DNA of 17,006 bases from an uncultured Bacilli bacterium (GCA_910578745.1 CAJTSN010000027.1:5099-22104); one strand, 5' to 3'; counted from the first letter of the stretch, positions 8,339 to 14,545 are shown. Numbers and translations are program-made. Notes: a model not told the origin generated them from the sequence alone.

Positions 8339-8413
8339 GCGGGACGAGCCCCAACAGAACGTCCCGTAACATGGGAGCAGTCCCTATTCCCATTTCAGCC
8401 AACGGCGCGCGCG
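8339..8413 (-). repeat. DGR variable repeat (VR)
   Basis: It aligns without gaps to the template repeat at 9921-9995 (offset 1582). In the core 8341-8413 there are 13 mismatches; every one lies where the template coding strand has A. The outcomes on the coding strand are 7 A-to-G, 4 A-to-C and 2 A-to-T. A 14th A-to-C lies at 8339. All 50 non-adenine core positions are identical. Affected target codons are 75, 76, 80, 81, 82, 83, 84, 87 and 89; codon 80 stays Arg. The coding-strand 3' end GGGGCTCGTCCCG is the likely initiation-of-mutagenic-homing region. Confidence 0.95.
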
Positions 8414-8622
8414 TCATTATCACCATCAGATGACTTTGTCCACCAACAACCTGCTCTATCCTTTCCACTACATCCTTCATTTGTGTAAGAATTTGATGCT
8501 ACATAACCTCCTAATAAAATAGAAAAGTCTGTTATAGCACATGCTGTTCCATACTTTTTCATTATATCTAACGAATTGCTTCCAAATATCTGTTCCTCCG
8601 TTAGAAATGTAAAACTATTCAT
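8395..8622 (-). CDS. N-terminal variable (C-type-lectin-like) domain of the DGR target, ends at TGA in the VR
   Basis: A 75-residue ORF beginning MNSFTFLTEEQIFG, with TDFSILLGGYVAS, then GCWWTKSSDGDNDARAV entering the variable repeat. The WWTKS...DARAV...GARPAL arrangement, continued past the stop, is characteristic of the C-type-lectin fold of DGR variable proteins, where surface residues are diversified and GARP closes the domain. GGTGAT lies upstream of the ATG, and the gene begins 52 bases after the RT stop, suggesting one transcript. On its own the ORF lacks the end of the lectin fold (VGARP is beyond the TGA) and would probably not fold. Likely role when intact: the ligand-binding sensor of the fused ATPase (inference). 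Confidence 0.85.
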   Translation of the reverse strand: MNSFTFLTEEQIFGSNSLDIMKKYGTACAITDFSILLGGYVASNSYTNEGCSGKDRAGCWWTKSSDGDNDARAVG

Positions 8623-8674
8623 ATATATATCACCACTTTTATTTTAACATATTTTCCCATTATTTGACAATTTT

Positions 8675-9697
8675 TTATTTAAAAGGGAAAGTATCCATTT
8701 TTAGCCTTTCACTTTCTTGTGTATTCTTAATATGATTATAAAAAGCATTTTTTCGAATATATACATATTCATCATCAACGATTCCCTTATTATATAATTT
8801 GTTTACTGTTTTTAAATGTTTTCTCATTCGCTGTTTTGAAGTATACCTTAACTTCACAATGATTTTCCCTGTAGTTGTTAAAATATGACGATACCCTAAA
8901 AAATCGACTCCATTTTTAACCATTCCTATTTGTGTCTTATCATTTAATTCTAAATTCAATACATTTTTACATAATTTTTCGATTTCCTGTTTACATAAAG
9001 CTAAATATTTTTTATCTCTATGAGGTAATATCATATCATCCATATAACGTACATATCCACGAATTCTCAAACTTTCTTTTATAAAGTGATCCACTTTATT
9101 TAAATATAAAAGAGCAAACCACTGACTTGATTGATTTCCTAAAGGCAAACCCACACTTGCATGATCTGGTTGTTCCTGAATCAATTTCCTTATCATCCAC
9201 ATCTCATCCTCTGAAAAATGGATTTCTTCTAAAAGGTGAATCAATATATCATGATTTATACTGGGAAAATACTTACGTATATCACATTTTAAAAAATATA
9301 TATTATTATTATTTTCTCCTCTATATTCTTTTCTTAAAAAAGCATGCAATCTTTCTATAGCAAAATTTGTTCCCTTTCCTTTTCGACATGCACAATTGTC
9401 ATATACTAATCTTTTATCTATTTTAGGTTTTAAACAAGCATCACAAAAACATCGAATGACCACTCGATCTTTAAAGGGAAGCGCTTCTATTAATCGTTCT
9501 TTAGGTTCATAAACATAAAATTTTTTATATTTTCCTAATGTATACTTTTTTGTAACCAATTCTTTATGTAGAGTATTTAAATTAAGCGCTAAAGCGGTTT
9601 CGAATCGAATGACCTCTCCCTTATGTTGCTTAGACATCCTACAATTTTTATAAGCTTCATTCAAATTTTCAAAAGTAAAAATTTCATCCAAATGCAT
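8675..9697 (-). CDS. DGR reverse transcriptase
   Basis: A 340-residue reverse transcriptase with motif order typical of DGRs: RLIEALPFKDRVV, RLVYDNCACRKGKGT, catalytic FLKCDIRKYF (Asp139), LPLGNQSSQ (185-192, the DGR-type form of motif 4), catalytic YMDD (218-221) and GVDFLGY. It is short and has no maturase X or HNH domain, unlike group II intron RTs. It would copy the TR RNA with infidelity at adenines for transfer into the VR. The start at 9697 is preferred over one 13 codons upstream because GGAGG lies just before it. TR and Avd are upstream on the same strand and the target is directly downstream. Confidence 0.95.
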   Translation of the reverse strand: MHLDEIFTFENLNEAYKNCRMSKQHKGEVIRFETALALNLNTLHKELVTKKYTLGKYKKFYVYEPKERLIEALPFKDRVVIRCFCDACLKPKIDKRLVYDNCACRKGKGTNFAIERLHAFLRKEYRGENNNNIYFLKCDIRKYFPSINHDILIHLLEEIHFSEDEMWMIRKLIQEQPDHASVGLPLGNQSSQWFALLYLNKVDHFIKESLRIRGYVRYMDDMILPHRDKKYLALCKQEIEKLCKNVLNLELNDKTQIGMVKNGVDFLGYRHILTTTGKIIVKLRYTSKQRMRKHLKTVNKLYNKGIVDDEYVYIRKNAFYNHIKNTQESERLKMDTFPFK

Positions 9698-9915
9698 ACT
9701 TTCCTCCAAAAAATAAACACCCCCTATAACGCACAAAGAGTCATCTTACTCATTGCTTGTGTGAGTGTTCCTATATTTTTCCATCGCATCTTTGAAAATA
9801 CATCTTTTAGCGATTAGAAAAGAAGAAAATTCCTTCACCTTACAATACGGATATATTTTTCTTAAAATATATTTCTCTGATTTGTTTTCTGAATTTTATA
9901 AAAATTCCTTCAAAA
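9698..9915 (-). other. Spacer between TR and RT, probable part of the DGR RNA
   Basis: 218 bases without a credible gene. In studied DGRs the RNA segment 3' of the TR folds, binds RT-Avd and primes cDNA synthesis; position and length here fit such a role (inference). The stretch is AT-rich and holds one strong inverted repeat, listed separately. Confidence 0.55.
9851..9872. repeat. 9-bp inverted repeat in the DGR spacer
   Basis: ATATATTTT (9851-9859), loop TCTT and AAAATATAT (9864-9872) form a perfect hairpin or cruciform. It is all A-T, so chance is possible, but it lies 3' of the TR where DGR RNA structure is expected. Confidence 0.5.
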
Positions 9916-9920
9916 GTGAA

Positions 9921-9995
9921 TCGGGACGAGCCCCAACATTACGTTTCGTAACATTGTTTCAGTTTCTATTCCCATTTTAGTTAACGGCGCGCGCG
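9921..9995 (-). repeat. DGR template repeat (TR)
   Basis: Non-coding template aligned to the VR with offset 1582. On the coding strand it starts GCGCGCGCCGTTAAC and ends GGGGCTCGTCCCG, markedly GC-rich against its surroundings. Read in the VR frame it gives ARAV-N-stop-NGNRN-stop-NNVTKRN-VGARP, so two codons are stops (TAA and TGA) before mutation. Most other mutable codons are AAC/AAT, as is usual. It lies 76 bases after the avd stop and about 220 bases before the RT start. The core is 73 bases (9923-9995); homology fades beyond 9921. Confidence 0.95.
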
Positions 9996-10051
9996 AAGAC
10001 GCAGAGGGCTCTAAGGCCAAAGCCAAAAAAATAAATTTTCTCCTTAATTAA

Positions 10052-10065
10052 AGGTTTTTCAACCT
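10052..10065. repeat. Small hairpin between avd and TR
   Basis: AGGTT (10052-10056), loop TTTC and AACCT (10061-10065) form a 5-bp stem 7 bases past the avd stop. No clear T-run follows on the minus strand, so it is not called a terminator. It may be part of the leader of the TR RNA. Confidence 0.4.
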
Positions 10066-10071
10066 AAAATC

Positions 10072-10665
10072 CTAATTTCTTTTTCTCCATCTTTCATCAT
10101 CGCTTTTCTTCCAAGCAATAACTAAATTAATTGTTTCTGCTAATTGCATAGAGATTTGATTATATTGCTTCTTTAAAATACAACCTGAACTCTCAGCAAC
10201 CATTGCTATATATCCAAGCAATTTCAATTTCACAATCGCTTCTTTTTGATAATGTTCCCTTTTTACTTTGTTTGAAGCAGAGTCCATTCGAATAAAATTT
10301 GCTTCTAATAAACACTCTATAGTATCTAAACAGTAATTCTGCATCCGATTTACAAATACACCTCTAAATTTCTTTGGAGATTTTTCTGTAACTGTAATTA
10401 CATAAGCACACAACTTTTTTGCTACTGTAATAACAATTAAATCATTTGCATTAGAAGGAATTTTATCAATTATTTTTAACTCTTCCTCTTCTACTTTCAT
10501 TTGTTCTCTCATCTTTTTTTGATTAAACTTTTCATGCGTAGCAACAGCGATTCCTTTTTTTGTTGCAATAACATCTTCAATTTCATTGGCTGTTCTTTCT
10601 ACAATCTCTATTTTTTTAGGAATTTTTAAATTATTATCACGACTGACTTGCAACACATGTATCAC
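10072..10665 (-). CDS. avd: Avd-like DGR accessory protein with N-terminal extension
   Basis: A 197-residue protein. The C-terminal ~115 residues look like the Avd/four-helix-bundle family: KLCAYVITVTEKSPKKFRGVFVNRM, a second helix ending in ECLLEANF, LKLLGYIAMVAES, and a final helix QLAETINLVIAWKKS. Avd is a basic pentameric partner of the DGR RT that binds the TR RNA and is needed for mutagenic cDNA synthesis. Here an extra ~80-residue charged N-terminus (IEIVERTANEIEDVIATKKG, then a K/E-rich coil) precedes it, which is longer than classic Avd (about 125-130 residues). The start is a GTG at 10665 with AAGG close upstream; a second in-frame GTG three codons later is possible. Assignment rests on the helix pattern and on its position just before the TR. 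Confidence 0.82.
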   Translation of the reverse strand: MIHVLQVSRDNNLKIPKKIEIVERTANEIEDVIATKKGIAVATHEKFNQKKMREQMKVEEEELKIIDKIPSNANDLIVITVAKKLCAYVITVTEKSPKKFRGVFVNRMQNYCLDTIECLLEANFIRMDSASNKVKREHYQKEAIVKLKLLGYIAMVAESSGCILKKQYNQISMQLAETINLVIAWKKSDDERWRKRN

Positions 10666-10885
10666 AACCTTATTTCAATTCATTGAAGTAAGCAAATAGC
10701 TCTTTTTCATACTCATTTGAATGATTTATAGTATATCACCTTTTTTTATCTTTGAATAGTCCTAATTTAAAATCATGTCATTTTATTTCTTTTCCAATCT
10801 CTTATTCTCTTAAAAAGTATGTCGAAAAAGAAGAGATGAATTGTAATAAAGTATATATTTTAGTATAGTAAGATTGGTGATTATA
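10666..10885. other. Divergent intergenic region, avd / rodA
   Basis: It must hold the avd-side promoter on the minus strand; a TATACT/TATAAA-like stretch lies near 10726-10736, with no convincing -35. A 13-codon ATG frame there lacks a ribosome site and is not called. The rodA promoter is listed separately. Confidence 0.4.
10841..10869 (+). promoter_or_regulatory. Promoter of the SEDS gene
   Basis: TTGTAA (10841-10846), a 17-base spacer and TATAGT (10864-10869) lie just upstream of the gene; the GGTGA ribosome site at 10876-10880 and ATG at 10886 follow. Confidence 0.65.
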
Positions 10886-12022
10886 ATGAATCTATCAAAA
10901 TATAAAGTTGAAAAATCATTAGTCCTTATTATGATTTTATTTTTTACTATTAGTCTTATTTCTATTTATAGTGCAGGAGCAATTGATAGTGATAATGTTA
11001 ACTTATACATTAAACAACTCATGTGGTATATCTGTGGCACACTTTTAATATTTTTCATTATGTTTATTGGAAATGACTTTTTCATAAAAAATAGTTTTAT
11101 TTTTTATATTCTTGGAAATATTTTTCTTTTACTTCTTTTATTCTTCGCTCGACCCATTAATGATGCAAAATGTTGGTTTGAAATAAAAGGAATTGGGACA
11201 ATTCAACCCAGTGAGTTTATGAAAATCATTCTTATTCTTTTTTTAAGTAAGCAAATAGATGATTTTCGAGGGAAATACACAAATCCAACGATAACGGAAG
11301 AATTTTTATTTCTATTAAAAATAATTATCATCGTTTCAATTCCTAGTATTCTTACCTTTTTAGAACCCGATACTGGTGTTGTTTTAATTTATCTATTAAT
11401 TACCTTTATTATGCTTTTTGTTGGTGGTATTCGTATTCGATGGTTTTTGCTCTTTATTCTTCTGTGCGTTTTAGGAGTTGGGACTTTATTATTTATTTAC
11501 TTTCAAAACCAAGATTTATTTATTAAACTTTTTGGAACAAGCTTTTTTCTTCGTATTGATCGCTTATTAGATTGGTCCAATAAAAGCGGTTTTCAACTAG
11601 AACATGGTTTATTTTCAATTGGTTCGGCGGGTCCTTTTGGACACGGGATTAAAAAAACGCCCCTTTATTTTCCAGAAGCACACACGGATTTTATCTTTGC
11701 TGTATATGCTTCTAATTTTGGATTACTTGGATCTTTATTTCTTTTATGCCTCATCTTATTTTTTGACCTAAAACTGATCCAAACCGCTTTAAAAGCAAAA
11801 AATAATATTTATAAATATATTACAGCTGGAATTGTTGGAATGCTTATCTATCAACAAATTCAAAATATAGGAATGACTTTTGGAGTCATGCCCATTACAG
11901 GTATTACTTTACCCTTTATAAGTTATGGAGGTTCTAGTTTATTAAGCTATATGTTTATGGTTGGAATTCTTTTCAATATTTCGAATCATGTACTAAAATA
12001 CCACCGAAACTATTATAAATAA
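10886..12022 (+). CDS. rodA: SEDS-family peptidoglycan glycosyltransferase (RodA/FtsW)
   Basis: A 378-residue polytopic membrane protein, about ten hydrophobic segments. SEDS proteins polymerise lipid II into glycan strands with a class B PBP, either for elongation (RodA) or division (FtsW). Diagnostic motifs are QPSEFMK (107-113), LEPDTGVV (159-166), the long loop ending FPEAHTDFIFA (TDFIF 267-271) and the C-terminal GVMPITGITLPFISYGGSSLL-type signature. The EAHTDFIFA loop and overall pattern fit RodA slightly better than FtsW, but no PBP gene is adjacent to decide this. The start at 10886 is preferred over a TTG four codons earlier, since GGTGA would otherwise be inside the gene. It has its own promoter and terminator. 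Confidence 0.9.
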   Translation: MNLSKYKVEKSLVLIMILFFTISLISIYSAGAIDSDNVNLYIKQLMWYICGTLLIFFIMFIGNDFFIKNSFIFYILGNIFLLLLLFFARPINDAKCWFEIKGIGTIQPSEFMKIILILFLSKQIDDFRGKYTNPTITEEFLFLLKIIIIVSIPSILTFLEPDTGVVLIYLLITFIMLFVGGIRIRWFLLFILLCVLGVGTLLFIYFQNQDLFIKLFGTSFFLRIDRLLDWSNKSGFQLEHGLFSIGSAGPFGHGIKKTPLYFPEAHTDFIFAVYASNFGLLGSLFLLCLILFFDLKLIQTALKAKNNIYKYITAGIVGMLIYQQIQNIGMTFGVMPITGITLPFISYGGSSLLSYMFMVGILFNISNHVLKYHRNYYK

Positions 12023-12045
12023 CAGAAGAAATCCTTCTGTTTTTT
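12021..12045 (+). terminator. Terminator of the SEDS gene
   Basis: AACAGAAG (12021-12028), loop AAATC and CTTCTGTT (12034-12041) form an 8-bp stem followed by T residues to 12045. The stretch 12046-12132 is AT-rich and shows nothing further. Confidence 0.85.
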
Positions 12046-12132
12046 GTATTCGTAGTTTAAATCTATATTTGAATAAATCGTTTTATAATAAAAGCATATA
12101 AATTCAATTTTAAAAAAATACATATCTATCAC

Positions 12133-12158
12133 AAAAAAAGAGAAACAATTCTCTTTTA
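12133..12158 (-). terminator. Terminator of the pilin-like gene
   Basis: On the minus strand AAAGAGAA, loop TTGT and TTCTCTTT are followed by a T-run (complement 12133-12139). It starts at the stop codon of the pilin-like gene and converges on the rodA terminator. Confidence 0.8.
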
Positions 12159-13787
12159 TTTAATCGTTATAACAGGTCTAAAACCAATTTTCAAATTGGC
12201 AGAACCATTTGTTCTATCATATGCATATAGTCCACTCGTTGTATTTCCAGAATAGTTTCCACCACGAACCATATATTTATTTGTAGCATCTACCATATTA
12301 TGCTTATCTTCATACTTTCCAAATAATGCCCCACCAGCACAATTGGCTTCTGTATTTAAACACGCTTTATTCGGGTAATAATCGACATATTTATTATCTA
12401 TAGCCGTTCCCCCTAAATTCAAAGATGTTCCATTATAGGCCATAACAAATTCTTCGTATCCTCCCGACATATCATAAATACCTGTGATATTCCCAGAAGT
12501 AGTTCCACTCATAGAAGCTTGACTCGCATAATTATTCTTGCACTCCGTAGAAACACTTCCACCAGCATTTCCAGAAGTACAACCTGTTATTGTTCCTCTA
12601 TTATAGTAATTATTAAGCCATATTTCTTCCTTTTTTCCATAATTAGAATCGGTTAGGTAAGCAACAGCCCCCCACTCCACATTCTTCATAAGATGGGTAT
12701 CAACTTGTGCAGAATTTAACCCAAATGAATCTGTAGAAGTAGCCATATTTTGTGTAACTTTAAAAGCATTAGCAAGGGATATACCTGACCAAGAATTTCT
12801 ACCTGGAACGGTTACTAAATCAATATGTGTTTTATTACAACTTGCTATATCTGGCGTTTGAAAGCAACTTGTATTAATAGGAGCACTCGCCTCGAATTTC
12901 GCAACCCACATTCCTTCTAACTGCTTTCCACCAAATTGAAAAGCGGGATGAATTCGATAGCCACTCGTTGGTGAAGTCTGTGTTGTTTTAATAAAGCGAA
13001 TAGCAAAACCATTTCCTTCTTGCTTATACTCATATCGTGGAATCCATACATACATTCCTGTTACATCATCTAAACTAATTTTAGTTCCTGGAACAGCTCT
13101 TTGATAATAAGATCTTGCATGTTTTGCATTTCCATCTAGGCAAGTTACTCCCTGTCTAGACTCACAATCAGACTTATTCTTAGAAAATGTCATCGCATTT
13201 GCCCATTTCTTTTCTCCATAGTTATACCAAGCTGTCGTCTTATCGGCTATAACCCAGTAACCTTTATCTTCCCTATACACAACTGGCACTAATCCATCAA
13301 CTAAGGAAGGATAAATTCCATCTTGCAAAGTATTATCTTTATAAGATGGCTTTGGTTCTTTATTTACATCGGTTGCATTTGTACACTCAATATCTTCAGA
13401 CAAAACATATTCAAATTCATTAAACTCATTCGTCGTTGCATAAATAATTCGCTTTAAAAAATTTTTCTTTTCTTCCTCGGTTTTCCCATAATCAATATAA
13501 TCTTGTAATTTTTCTTCTTCTATCTTTCCAGCATCAATTAATTCTTTAATAGTAATACAATAACTTGCCCTCTCTTCAGGCCCTATATATAGTTTTTGAT
13601 AAGTATTCGTATCGCCACTAGTATAGCTATCAGCTGCATCATACAACATTTGCTTTGCTGTATCACTAATAGCCCCTCTTTTAGATGCTGTCAAATTTTG
13701 AATTTGTGGAAGAGCAACAATAATAACTAATCCCATGATTATGACTACTGCTAACATTTCTACTAAAGTAAATCCTCTTTTTCTCAT
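12156..13787 (-). CDS. Type IV prepilin-like protein with FGE/C-type-lectin-like C-terminal domain
   Basis: A 543-residue protein beginning MRKRGFTLVEML, a class III prepilin signal: cleavage after Gly5, Phe6 as the methylated residue and Glu10 (E5 of the mature protein), followed by a hydrophobic helix to ~27. It is far longer than a normal pilin (about 130-200). After a helical region (~35-140) come a short WVIADKTTAWYNYGEKKWANA segment and then, from MYVWIPRYEY (245-254) on, a domain resembling formylglycine-generating-enzyme/sulfatase-modifying proteins: WVAKFEAS, MKNVEWGAVAYL, GNITGIYDMSGGYEEFVM, VRGGNYSG (507-514) and GFRPV (535-539). Such domains have a C-type-lectin fold. Eight or so scattered Cys could form disulfides outside the cell. 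No prepilin peptidase or pilus ATPase is in the window. The likely role is surface adhesion or sensing. Confidence 0.82.
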   Translation of the reverse strand: MRKRGFTLVEMLAVVIIMGLVIIVALPQIQNLTASKRGAISDTAKQMLYDAADSYTSGDTNTYQKLYIGPEERASYCITIKELIDAGKIEEEKLQDYIDYGKTEEEKKNFLKRIIYATTNEFNEFEYVLSEDIECTNATDVNKEPKPSYKDNTLQDGIYPSLVDGLVPVVYREDKGYWVIADKTTAWYNYGEKKWANAMTFSKNKSDCESRQGVTCLDGNAKHARSYYQRAVPGTKISLDDVTGMYVWIPRYEYKQEGNGFAIRFIKTTQTSPTSGYRIHPAFQFGGKQLEGMWVAKFEASAPINTSCFQTPDIASCNKTHIDLVTVPGRNSWSGISLANAFKVTQNMATSTDSFGLNSAQVDTHLMKNVEWGAVAYLTDSNYGKKEEIWLNNYYNRGTITGCTSGNAGGSVSTECKNNYASQASMSGTTSGNITGIYDMSGGYEEFVMAYNGTSLNLGGTAIDNKYVDYYPNKACLNTEANCAGGALFGKYEDKHNMVDATNKYMVRGGNYSGNTTSGLYAYDRTNGSANLKIGFRPVITIK

Positions 13788-13811
13788 ACTCGTCCCTCTA
13801 TTCTTATATTT

Positions 13812-13840
13812 ATTATATCTTTGAAAAGAAAAAAATGCAA
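13812..13840 (-). promoter_or_regulatory. Promoter of the pilin-like gene
   Basis: On the minus strand TTGCAT (complement 13835-13840), a 17-base spacer and TATAAT (complement 13812-13817) lie 25 bases before the ATG. Its -35 overlaps the hairpin that ends rpmF. Confidence 0.7.
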
Positions 13841-13854
13841 CAACTAAGCTGCAT
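13829..13854 (-). terminator. Weak terminator after rpmF
   Basis: On the minus strand ATGCA and TGCAT flank a 10-base loop containing the rpmF stop and are followed by seven T (complement 13829-13835). The 5-bp stem is short, so termination may be partial. Confidence 0.5.
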
Positions 13855-14050
13855 CTTCTTGTTTAATAATTTCTTTTCCTTTGTAGGTTCCACATTCTTT
13901 ACAAACTCTATGTGGCTTCACAGTAGCACCACATTTTGGACAAGTAGTCGTTGTATTCTCAGAAATTTTATAATGAGTACGACGTTTTCTTCCTCTTGTT
14001 TTACTTACTTTTCTAAATGGAACTGCAAATAGTTGTAATTCTAATCTCAT
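13844..14050 (-). CDS. rpmF: 50S ribosomal protein L32
   Basis: A 68-residue L32, a small zinc-ribbon protein of the large subunit. The core AVPFRKVSKTRGRKRRTHYK is diagnostic, and four Cys (CPKC and CKEC) form the zinc ribbon, so this is the zinc-binding (C+) form. Unusually, seven residues (RLELQLF) stand between the initiator Met and the AVP that normally follows it directly. There is no start codon next to AVP, and AGAGG lies properly upstream of the ATG at 14050, so the extension appears real. It is 15 bases downstream of the DUF177 gene, the classic yceD-rpmF pairing. Stop TAG. Confidence 0.97.
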   Translation of the reverse strand: MRLELQLFAVPFRKVSKTRGRKRRTHYKISENTTTTCPKCGATVKPHRVCKECGTYKGKEIIKQEDAA

Positions 14051-14065
14051 TTTCTCTACCTCTCT

Positions 14066-14545
14066 TTACTTTAATAAATCATTTAGTTTCTCAAAGGGTG
14101 AATTACTTTTTGTATCACCATTCGTTATTAGACGCCATCCATCACCTTCTAGATGAATCTCTTTTGCTTTATCACTAACAACTTTCATGGGAATTTCCAT
14201 TAGTATATTTTCCCATATAATTGGTAAAATATCAATAGAATTTTCATAATTTCTATATTTTTTTTCTGCTTTTTGAAGTGATTCTTCTAAATCTTCATCA
14301 ATTGAGACAGAAAAAGGATAGTTTACTTCTTCTAAGGTAATCGCACAAGGAAGTACCATTATACCTGAGATAGTCGCTTCAATGTGATAAGTATCGTATT
14401 GTACATCAATTACTCCATCTACTTGAACATCTTTTAAATCCAGTAATTCCGTTTTGTTTAATTCCTCTTTAGTAAAGGTATAACTTTTCGTAAAAGCTAT
14501 AGAACTTTCATAACCACTTTTTAATTTCGTAATATCAATCAGCAC
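14066..14545 (-). CDS. YceD/DUF177 family protein
   Basis: A 159-residue DUF177 protein. Members are usually encoded directly before rpmF and are linked to large-subunit rRNA (23S) accumulation and ribosome assembly. The hallmark is ILPIIWENILMEIPMKVV (~110-127), matching the family's acidic-hydrophobic motif before the Pro-Met, although the Cys often found after it is Val here. The end SPFEKLNDLLK corresponds to the usual DPRLAKLKELL-like tail. It starts with GTG at 14545, supported by AGGAGG six bases upstream and a strong promoter. Confidence 0.88.
   Translation of the reverse strand: MLIDITKLKSGYESSIAFTKSYTFTKEELNKTELLDLKDVQVDGVIDVQYDTYHIEATISGIMVLPCAITLEEVNYPFSVSIDEDLEESLQKAEKKYRNYENSIDILPIIWENILMEIPMKVVSDKAKEIHLEGDGWRLITNGDTKSNSPFEKLNDLLK

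Larger units (their letters stand above)
6685..8622 (-). other. Full DGR target gene, interrupted by an in-frame TGA inside the variable repeat
   Basis: Read through, this is one 645-codon frame: variable lectin-like N-terminus (1-94), a linker (LPYSLLISSISSNGVR), a DUF6273-like domain and a MoxR ATPase. The only interruption is TGA at codon 76 (complement 8395-8397). The corresponding TR codon is TAA, so a single A-to-G event accounts for the current codon. No other frame damage is visible in either half, which argues that the gene was intact recently or is intact in sister cells. From memory, homologues in gut Firmicutes are continuous across this junction; I could not check that here. Confidence 0.8.
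8334..10665 (-). mobile_element. Diversity-generating retroelement cassette (avd - TR - RT - VR)
   Basis: The cassette holds all expected DGR parts in one orientation: Avd-like gene, TR, RT and a target with VR. It sits between a histidine kinase/EIIB region and rodA, with no phage or plasmid genes in the window, so it appears to be a cellular rather than prophage DGR. The VR is inside the target gene rather than at its 3' end, because the target continues into a MoxR ATPase. DGRs mutate a local target rather than transpose; the mobile-element label is used for want of a better type. Confidence 0.93.

Noticed and set aside
6685..8622. Alternative genetic code with UGA as Trp, which would make the target gene continuous
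   Set aside because: All other Trp codons in the window are TGG, no other gene has an internal TGA, and TGA acts as the stop at 6685-6687 and 4293-4295. The TR also has TAA at this codon, which code 4 would not fix.
8675..9697. RT as a retron or group II intron enzyme
   Set aside because: It has the DGR-type LGNQSSQ motif, no maturase or endonuclease domain, no intron RNA ends nearby, and a clear TR/VR pair beside it.
10676..10720. Thirteen-codon ATG frame upstream of avd as a leader peptide
   Set aside because: No ribosome site and no attenuator-like structure accompany it.
12156..12260. A second variable repeat at the 3' end of the pilin-like gene, whose GFRPV ending recalls DGR targets
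   Set aside because: The DNA does not align with the TR at 9921-9995, even allowing free change at adenines.
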